Assembly (NCBI RefSeq): GCF_019203985.1
Contig: NZ_JAGSPD010000017.1
Coordinates: 1-40,424, forward strand
Origin: Winogradskyella luteola
GTDB lineage: Bacteria; Bacteroidota; Bacteroidia; Flavobacteriales; Flavobacteriaceae
DNA: 40,424 nt
Direction: 5' to 3'
Numbering within the stretch: the stretch's first letter is position 1; every line of letters starts with the position of its first letter. The position numbers and the translations under genes are program-made. Positions 34,878 through 40,424 of this stretch are shown piece after piece. Under the pieces are notes generated by a model. It saw only the letters and a list, made by a program, of their open reading frames with translations, made no database searches and was not told the origin of the DNA.

Positions 34878-35011
34878 AAAAGACGGTCAAAAATGTTTTG
34901 CTCTGAATGTCATAAAAAATCTTGTTGAATTCTAACTTTTAAATCTTTTTAAAGATGAGATTCTTCACTTGTTCTTAATGGTAGAACTATTCACATTTTA
35001 GACCGTCTTTT
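34878..35011. other. 134-bp element with 18-bp complementary ends, possible structured RNA or MITE
   Basis: The left end (34878-34895, starting AAAAGACGGTC) pairs with the right end (34994-35011, ending GACCGTCTTTT) over 18 bp with one A-A mismatch. The interior holds smaller hairpins, ATCTTT/AAAGAT around TT and GTTCT/AGAAC. It lies directly past the S9 peptidase stop codon on the minus strand, where a terminator is also expected. Confidence 0.5.
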
Positions 35012-35028
35012 GATCTTATGTATTTATG

Positions 35029-37470
35029 TTAGTCTTTTATAGCCTCAGCACTTTCAATGGTTTCTTCTTTCTTCTTTCGATTCTTTACGTGCTTATCTAG
35101 CCATTGGTCTTGTTCCCAAAGCATATGCATAATCGATTCTTTGGCTCTGTAGCCGTGACTTTCTTTCGGCAACATTACTAATCTTACGGGAGCTCCCAAT
35201 CCCTTTAGGGCATTAAAATAACGTTCACTTTGTAATGGATACGTACCAGAGTTGTTGTCTGCCACACCGTGAATAAGGAGCAGAGGGGTTTTCATTTTGT
35301 CCGCATGCATAAAAGGGGACATATTATAGTAGATTTCTGGTGCCTCCCAATAGCTGCGTTCTTCACTTTGAAACCCGAAAGGAGTCAATGTTCTGTTATA
35401 CGCCCCACTTCTGGCGATTCCTGCTGCAAACAGATTAGAATGTGATAATAGATTGGCTGTCATAAAAGCTCCATAACTATGACCGCCAACTGCTACTTTA
35501 TTTCTATCTATGTAGCCTAAATCATCAACCGCATCAATAGCCGCTTTTCCGTTGGCAACCAATTGTGTTCTAAAAGAATCGTTGGGTTCTTCATCTCCTT
35601 CACCTACAATAGGGAAGGCGGCATCATCTAACACCACATAGCCTTTGGTGACCCAATAGATTGGAGAGCCCCAATACGGATATACAAATTCATTAGGATT
35701 TGCAGTACTTTGCGATGCACTAGCTTTGTCCTTAAACTCACGGGGATAAGCCCAAAGAATCATTGGATATTTTTCTCCTTCTTTATAATCTAAGGGTAAA
35801 TACAATGTGCCTTCTAGATCTAAACCATCATCACGTTTATAATTAATAACTCGCTTGTCAACCTCTTCAAGACTTTTAAAAGGATTTTCAAAATCGGTAA
35901 TCGGAGTTAATTCGTTCTTTTTAATGTTTCGTATATAGTAGTTTGGATATTCCTTTTTGGATTCAATACGAACCAGAATTTCGCCCTTTTTCATGTCAAT
36001 GGCATAGTTAAGGCTTTCGAGCTTATCGGTATATTCAGATTGGTAGAGTCGTTTTGTTTTTCCTGATTTAATATTGTATTCATCAATAAAAGGAAATTGC
36101 CCTTCTTTAGAATAGCCATCTCCCATAAGGTAGAGTTTATCGCCATTCATATTTAAAGTAGACCTGCCAAATTCATTTCTCGATGTCACATAATTACCAG
36201 GATCACTATATCGGTCTTGGTAATTTCTATCTGAAATAACTTTAGCCTTTCCGTTTGAAGGATTAAACAAATAGGTCTTTAAATTTCTTGTATTCCACCA
36301 ATAATCGTAAGCAATCGCTGTATTGTCATTTCCCCATTCTACACCGGCATAGCGTTGTTTTGTTTTTAAAATCTCTTTTGGTTTGCCATTAAACGGAGCG
36401 TCAAGCTCATAAACCACATCTCTGTAATCGACCTCAACCGCAGGGTCACCCTTGTCTAAAGCTTCTGCCCAAACTAATGTAGATGGTTTGTCTCCTCTCC
36501 ATGTCATGTTGCGTTTACCGGTTCTAGTAGACATAAAACCTTTTGGTCTTACTTCGTCCAAAGGAACTTCATTGACAGTTTTTATTTTTTTGCCGTTAGC
36601 ATCATACATAATGCTTTCGCTCGGAAACCTAGTGTAAGTCACTATATATGAAAACGGCCGCTTAACTTTTGTTACCATGATATAGTTTCCATCAGGAGAA
36701 AAACTAATGCCACGATACATATCAGCACTTAAAAAATCTTGAATATCACCATTAATGGACACTTTTTTAATTTCAGAACGTGCTAATTGCTCAAAATTGA
36801 ATTCATCATTCGGTGTTTTTAATAGATCTTGATAGGTTCTGTTTTGAGCTTTGGCACCATCGCTCACAGAAACCGTTGGCCCTGTCGGAACGGCAACATC
36901 TGTATCGATTAACTCTTTTCGGTCGCTAGGTAACATTTTAACCAAAAGGTTTTTATTATCCTTAAACCAGTTGATGGTACTTCGCATATTGGCATTGACA
37001 TTAGCATTGGTCAATTTTTTTACAGAGGCATCGGCAATGTTGAGCACCCAAACTTCAACACCTTTAGATGTGGTGTTTAAACAGGCGATCATGGTTTGGT
37101 CTGGTGACCAACTAAACCCAGAAAGTCTTGCATTTTCTGGCAGACCCGAGACTTGTTTAGCATCTTTATCGGTTATCTTTTTAACCTTAATATTGGTGTA
37201 ATAATTGGTTCTGCTACCAATATTGGTCACAGGATTGATACGCAAACCGGCAAGTCGCAGTTCGGTTTCAGAAAGTTCTTCAATAGATTTGTACTGGTCG
37301 CGGTAGAGTAATACCATGTTTTTACCTTTACTGTCAATTTGTACTCCGGGCGCCAATTCTACATCTGCCAATTCCAAAATTTCTTCGGAAGGCTGCTGAT
37401 AGGTGAGACTTTGTTGTGCATAACTATTTAAAAGAAAGAGAAATGCAAAAAATCTGATTAAATGCTTCAT
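35029..37470 (-). CDS. S9 family prolyl oligopeptidase, glutamyl-endopeptidase-like (S9D)
   Basis: The 813-residue protein has a signal peptide (LIRFFAFLFLLNSYAQ). The beta-propeller N-terminal region (about 25-530) includes the S9D-like LRLAGLRINPVTNIGSRTNY. The catalytic alpha/beta-hydrolase domain carries Ser665 in GGHSYGAF, Asp738 in HGVADNNSG and His772 in ESHGYRA. The N-terminal pattern is like the plant chloroplast glutamyl endopeptidase and its bacterial relatives, which cut peptides after glutamate. It probably breaks down oligopeptides in the periplasm. The sequence ends in a charged tail (KKKEETIESAEAIKD). It is not clearly in an operon. Confidence 0.92.
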   Translation of the reverse strand: MKHLIRFFAFLFLLNSYAQQSLTYQQPSEEILELADVELAPGVQIDSKGKNMVLLYRDQYKSIEELSETELRLAGLRINPVTNIGSRTNYYTNIKVKKITDKDAKQVSGLPENARLSGFSWSPDQTMIACLNTTSKGVEVWVLNIADASVKKLTNANVNANMRSTINWFKDNKNLLVKMLPSDRKELIDTDVAVPTGPTVSVSDGAKAQNRTYQDLLKTPNDEFNFEQLARSEIKKVSINGDIQDFLSADMYRGISFSPDGNYIMVTKVKRPFSYIVTYTRFPSESIMYDANGKKIKTVNEVPLDEVRPKGFMSTRTGKRNMTWRGDKPSTLVWAEALDKGDPAVEVDYRDVVYELDAPFNGKPKEILKTKQRYAGVEWGNDNTAIAYDYWWNTRNLKTYLFNPSNGKAKVISDRNYQDRYSDPGNYVTSRNEFGRSTLNMNGDKLYLMGDGYSKEGQFPFIDEYNIKSGKTKRLYQSEYTDKLESLNYAIDMKKGEILVRIESKKEYPNYYIRNIKKNELTPITDFENPFKSLEEVDKRVINYKRDDGLDLEGTLYLPLDYKEGEKYPMILWAYPREFKDKASASQSTANPNEFVYPYWGSPIYWVTKGYVVLDDAAFPIVGEGDEEPNDSFRTQLVANGKAAIDAVDDLGYIDRNKVAVGGHSYGAFMTANLLSHSNLFAAGIARSGAYNRTLTPFGFQSEERSYWEAPEIYYNMSPFMHADKMKTPLLLIHGVADNNSGTYPLQSERYFNALKGLGAPVRLVMLPKESHGYRAKESIMHMLWEQDQWLDKHVKNRKKKEETIESAEAIKD

Positions 37471-37619
37471 GTTTTTTGATTATTGATTAGTGGTTTGAAG
37501 GTACTGAAAAATAAGGCTTCAAAATGTGATTAAGATGTTAAATTTTGTTTAGAATAAAAGATGCGAACAGTTTGCTATGCACGCATAACGAATTGATATA
37601 AGATTCATACGAAATGGGT

Positions 37620-37627
37620 TAAATTTG
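37620..37627 (+). promoter_or_regulatory. TAnnTTTG element ahead of the KAS III gene
   Basis: TAAATTTG matches the -7 consensus; the nearest TTG (37593-37595) is 24 bp upstream, one more than the usual limit. Transcription would start about 45 nt before the ATG. Confidence 0.45.
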
Positions 37628-37676
37628 TCCTTTAACAAGTTTTCCATTTTCTTTTGGAAACGAAAATAAATTTTAG

Positions 37677-38687
37677 ATGTACAATTCAAGAATAACAGGT
37701 TTAGGAAAATATGTCCCAGAAAACGTTGTGACCAATGACGATTTAAAACAATGGATGGACACGAGTGATGAGTGGATTCAAGAACGTACAGGTATAAAGG
37801 AACGTCGCTGGATCGATCCAAAAACCAGTGATGATACCACATCGATAATGGGAGCAAAGGCGGCTAAGATTGCTATAGAACGTGCTGGATTGACCAAGGA
37901 TGATATTGACTTTATTGTTTTTGCAACCTTAAGTCCAGATATGTATTTCCCTGGCGGTGGAGTACGCGTGCAAGAACTTTTAGAAATGGATACCATCGGA
38001 GCCATAGATGTGCGCAATCAATGCTCTGGTTTTATCTATGGCTTATCTGTTGCCGACCAGTTTATTAAAACGGGCATGTATAAAAATGTTTTGGTGATTG
38101 GTAGTGAAAACCATTCGGGTGGTTTGGAACGCTCAACGCGCGGGCGTGGTGTCACGGTTATTTTTGGTGATGGCGCAGGCGCAGTTGTACTGAGTAGAGA
38201 GGAAGATAATTTTAAAGGCATTTTATCTACGCATTTACATTCTGAAGGCAAACATGCCAAAGAACTGGCATTAGAAGGGCCAAGTACTGGGCGATGGGTA
38301 GATACCATTATGGAAAAAAACGACCCAGATGATGTGTCTTACTATCCTTATATGAACGGACAGTTTGTATTTAAACACGCTGTAGTGCGTTTTAGTGAAG
38401 CTATTGTTGAAGGCCTTAACGCAAATAATCTACAAAAAGAGGATATTGATATGCTCATTCCACATCAAGCAAATTTGCGTATTGCACAGTTTATACAAAA
38501 GAAATTTAGGCTAAGTGACGACCAAGTGTACAATAACATAATGCGTTATGGGAATACGACTGCAGCATCCATACCTATTGCCTTAACTGAAGCATGGGAA
38601 GACGGTAAAATTAAAGAGGGTGACAATGTGGTTTTGGCGGCTTTTGGTAGTGGTTTTACCTGGGGAAGTGCCATTATAAAGTGGTAG
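37677..38687 (+). CDS. 3-oxoacyl-ACP synthase III family protein (FabH-like)
   Basis: The 336-residue thiolase-fold enzyme has the full KAS III triad: Cys116 in RNQCSGF, His263 in PHQANLRI and Asn293 in YGNTTAASIP. The glycine-rich end AAFGSGFTWGSAIIKW is typical. KAS III condenses acyl-CoA with malonyl-ACP to start fatty-acid chains. The gene stands alone rather than in a fab cluster, and positions 190-225 hold an insertion-like acidic stretch (EGKHAKELALEGP, MEKNDPDDV), so it may be a second FabH-like enzyme with another acyl substrate rather than the housekeeping one. Confidence 0.92.
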   Translation: MYNSRITGLGKYVPENVVTNDDLKQWMDTSDEWIQERTGIKERRWIDPKTSDDTTSIMGAKAAKIAIERAGLTKDDIDFIVFATLSPDMYFPGGGVRVQELLEMDTIGAIDVRNQCSGFIYGLSVADQFIKTGMYKNVLVIGSENHSGGLERSTRGRGVTVIFGDGAGAVVLSREEDNFKGILSTHLHSEGKHAKELALEGPSTGRWVDTIMEKNDPDDVSYYPYMNGQFVFKHAVVRFSEAIVEGLNANNLQKEDIDMLIPHQANLRIAQFIQKKFRLSDDQVYNNIMRYGNTTAASIPIALTEAWEDGKIKEGDNVVLAAFGSGFTWGSAIIKW

Positions 38688-38691
38688 GCGT

Positions 38692-38717
38692 GTACAAATA
38701 CTTATAAGTATTTGTAC
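38692..38717. terminator. Perfect 26-bp palindrome after the KAS III gene
   Basis: The arms GTACAAATACTTA and TAAGTATTTGTAC are exact complements with no loop. It lies 5 bp past the KAS III stop codon. It may act as a terminator, although the arms are AT-rich and no T tract follows, or as a protein-binding site. Confidence 0.5.
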
Positions 38718-38797
38718 TTGTTTGTAAATGCGTAAAACCGCTTATGTTATTGTCATTTATAGATTATGGTTAAAATTTTATTATATTTAGAAAAGTA

Positions 38798-38820
38798 CGT
38801 ATATATAAGTGTTGGCAGTA
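38798..38820 (+). repeat. Cassette-boundary motif 1 (TATAYATAARYGTTRGCA type)
   Basis: CGTATATATAAGTGTTGGCA matches the motif at 39610-39629 at 16 of 20 positions, including GTT and GCA. Its right end, GTGTTGGCAGTA (38809-38820), is the perfect complement of TACTGCCAACAC at 39494-39505, so the gene in between is bracketed by inverted repeats. Confidence 0.65.
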
Positions 38821-38846
38821 ATTAAACTCACGAACACTTAAATTGA

Positions 38847-39512
38847 ATGGATTTTTCATCAATCATACATTTCTTAACCGACAAAACAAGAAATTTATCA
38901 TCCAAAGCCTTGTTTATAGTTTTTGGGTTTATACTATTGATATTTTTAGACAATACTTTTAGTTTTTCATACTATTACAATACTTCTCAAAAAGTAACAC
39001 AGATAAAGGAAATTAACGAAGGATTAAAAGACTCGACTTTTTCTGTTTCGGAAAAAAAGAAACTACTCAAACTGCGGACTGAATTAATTGAACATAAAAC
39101 TCTTAAAGATAAAGTTTATGATTATTTGACAAATCTGAATTTTGAAACCTCTGACGAAGAAGCCACAGAAACTGTCGAAACGGTAGAATTAGAAGCCAAA
39201 AGAAATTCTAGAATACATTTCATTACTTCAGCTTGGTGGTTAGTGCTTTCATTCGGAATAATACTAATTGCGCTACCTTTTGTATTATTGACTGAAAGGA
39301 AAGATATTTTTGCTACTCTACTTGGATTTATATTTCTGGGAGGATTTGCATATCTGATTGCTTTACTTTTATCTAAAGTATTTTCATTCATACCGTTAAT
39401 AGACAACAATCCGATGTATAATTATATTCTGAATGTTATTTTAAGTGGAATTATATTGTTGTTAATGTTATTAGCTGGAAAAAAGAAAAAAACTACTGCC
39501 AACACCGTATAA
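38847..39512 (+). CDS. Membrane protein of unknown function, cassette-like cargo
   Basis: The 221-residue protein has a hydrophobic segment near the N-terminus (ALFIVFGFILLIFLDNTF), a long charged helical stretch (about 55-110, with the acidic EEATETVETVELEAK), and three more transmembrane helices in the C-terminal half. No domain was recognised. The last four codons (Ala-Asn-Thr-Val-stop) lie inside the attC-like element, so the element supplies the C-terminus. The gene is bracketed by inverted repeats at 38809-38820 and 39494-39505, which suggests it moved in as a unit. Codon use is AT-rich and ordinary. Confidence 0.75.
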   Translation: MDFSSIIHFLTDKTRNLSSKALFIVFGFILLIFLDNTFSFSYYYNTSQKVTQIKEINEGLKDSTFSVSEKKKLLKLRTELIEHKTLKDKVYDYLTNLNFETSDEEATETVETVELEAKRNSRIHFITSAWWLVLSFGIILIALPFVLLTERKDIFATLLGFIFLGGFAYLIALLLSKVFSFIPLIDNNPMYNYILNVILSGIILLLMLLAGKKKKTTANTV

Positions 39513-39629
39513 AATTAATTGCTACATTAGTGCTTAAATAAAGGTCGTTGCATTTTTGTTACGTCTGATTTTCCTTCGGAAAATCCTCACATACAAAACC
39601 GCAACTAATCTTATACATAAACGTTAGCA
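39494..39629 (+). mobile_element. attC-like imperfect palindrome between two cargo genes
   Basis: The left arm TGCCAACACCGTATAAAATTAATTGC (39497-39522) is largely complementary to the right arm GCAACTAATCTTATACATAAACGTTAGCA (39601-39629); the stretch CGTATAAAATTAATTGC matches the complement at 15 of 17 positions. The ends carry CCAAC and CGTTAG, with the AAC/GTT triplets that are invariant in integron attC sites. A perfect inner hairpin GATTTTCC/GGAAAATC lies at 39567-39585. Size (about 133 bp) and structure fit the long attC class, but the flanking bases depart from the RYYYAAC/GTTRRRY consensus. Confidence 0.55.
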
Positions 39630-39634
39630 AACAT

Positions 39635-40424
39635 TTGAAGCAACAAACAGAAATAAAGACATTAGACGATATTGAATTTCCAGAAGTTCTTTATAAATAT
39701 CGTAGTTGGAATAATGAATTTAACAAAAGATTTATAACCAAAAGAGAAGTCTTTATGGCTTCACCAGATATGTTTGAGGACAGACTTGATTGTAAGATAC
39801 CTGTGAGATATGATTTAATGACACCTGAACAAGCAAAACAAGTTTATACCAGAATATCAAAATTGGATAACACATTAAGCCGACAACAAAAACGAAAAAG
39901 AGTTAGACAATTATTAGACAGAAAAGAATATTTAGACCCAGAATTTAATGCAAATTATCAGAAAATTTACTTTTCTGGATATTTTGAGAGATTAGGGGTT
40001 TTGAGTCTTACTGCCGAAAACTGCCTTGAATCGATGTGGAATAAATATGCTGACAATGGAAAAGGATTTTGCGTTGGTTACAATTCAAGAATTCTATTTG
40101 AATATCTTGGTGGTGGTGGAAAAGTAGAATACGTGAATGAATTGCCTACAATTTTACCTGACCCAATTATGAGTAGAGAAGAAATCAGGTGGAAGCAAGT
40201 ATATTTTAAAGAAAAGAAATGGGAATTTGAAAAAGAATATAGAACACAAAAGTTTTGGGAAATCCCAGCTACAATCTCTGACAGACAAATTATACTTCCG
40301 AGAGACGCTTTTAATTGTGTAATTCTTGGAAATAATATGAGTTCTGATGAAAAAAATGATATAACTCAAGCAATAGAAAACGAAATTGGAAAAATAAAAA
40401 TAATTGAACAAAAAAACGTTTGCT
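39635..40424 (+). CDS. DUF2971 family protein, partial at the right edge
   Basis: The frame is open from a TTG at 39635 to the end of the window, giving at least 263 codons; no in-frame ATG comes before 39754, which is inside the conserved domain. The N-terminal VLYKYRSWNNEF, the NxxxFxxPDMFEDRLD-like stretch (here ASPDMFEDRLDCK) and the later SMWNKYADNGKGFCVGYNS are DUF2971 hallmarks. DUF2971 proteins are accessory genes of unknown function, often found in mobile or defence-rich regions. The TTG follows the boundary motif of the attC-like element by 5 nt, so the cassette recombination point directly precedes the coding sequence. No ribosome-binding site is evident. Confidence 0.85.
   Translation, partial: MKQQTEIKTLDDIEFPEVLYKYRSWNNEFNKRFITKREVFMASPDMFEDRLDCKIPVRYDLMTPEQAKQVYTRISKLDNTLSRQQKRKRVRQLLDRKEYLDPEFNANYQKIYFSGYFERLGVLSLTAENCLESMWNKYADNGKGFCVGYNSRILFEYLGGGGKVEYVNELPTILPDPIMSREEIRWKQVYFKEKKWEFEKEYRTQKFWEIPATISDRQIILPRDAFNCVILGNNMSSDEKNDITQAIENEIGKIKIIEQKNVC

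Larger units (their letters stand above)
34705..35028. other. 324-bp intergenic region between htpG and the S9 peptidase gene
   Basis: No coding frame was seen. It holds two separate structured elements, listed individually: a multi-hairpin REP-like repeat (34722-34802) and a 134-bp element with complementary ends (34878-35011). Confidence 0.7.

Noticed and set aside
37549..37857. Minus-strand frame of 102 residues across the KAS III start
   Set aside because: It overlaps a well-supported gene and promoter and has no recognisable domain.
40154..40411. Minus-strand frame of 85 residues at the right edge
   Set aside because: It is antisense to the DUF2971 gene, whose frame is open throughout and has family motifs.

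Overview
The window is bacterial chromosome from a member of the Flavobacteriaceae (Bacteroidota). The signs are a low GC content, a type IX secretion cargo protein with a type B C-terminal sorting domain followed by a PorP/SprF-like protein, promoters of the TTG / TAnnTTTG type, and gene families typical of marine flavobacteria (CarboxypepD_reg proteins, DUF4369 lipoprotein, DUF6249, RlmF, S9 glutamyl-endopeptidase-like protease). The genus cannot be fixed from the sequence. No rRNA, tRNA, CRISPR array or transposase gene was seen.

Layout. 1-4.9 kb: the 3' part of a giant repeat-built surface protein, then porP/sprF-like and OmpA-like genes, closed by a terminator. 5.0-7.4 kb: idi, a PTPS/QueD-family gene and manA in a tight run, then a small conserved gene. 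7.4-11.4 kb: a lipoprotein, a DUF819 membrane protein and an HxlR regulator on the minus strand, divergent from a DJ-1-like and NADP-binding gene pair; a perfect 20-bp inverted repeat sits where the two promoters overlap. 11.4-13.0 kb: a minus-strand operon of an SPFH protein, a two-TM protein and a 58-residue Arc-like DNA-binding protein. 13.3-15.2 kb: an EcoRV-type restriction-modification operon. 15.2-20.3 kb: an alpha/beta hydrolase, an alkB gene broken by a frameshift in an A9 run, a VanX-like dipeptidase and several small membrane or exported proteins.

20.4-25.7 kb: two ECF sigma-factor modules, each with a membrane partner overlapping the sigma gene by 17 nt, around a convergent unknown membrane protein. 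25.9-28.1 kb: a DEAD-box helicase and RlmF. 28.4-37.5 kb: a Crp/Fnr regulator, a serine hydrolase, a transglutaminase-like protein, a CarboxypepD_reg protein, HtpG and an S9 peptidase, all on the minus strand. 37.7 kb to the end: a KAS III gene, then what looks like two mobile gene cassettes. A three-TM protein gene and a DUF2971 gene are each preceded by the same boundary motif, and a roughly 130-nt imperfect palindrome resembling an attC site separates them.

The two systems most worth following up are the attC-like cassette structure at the right edge and the compact EcoRV-like operon, in which the endonuclease gene precedes and overlaps the methylase gene with no visible controller gene.
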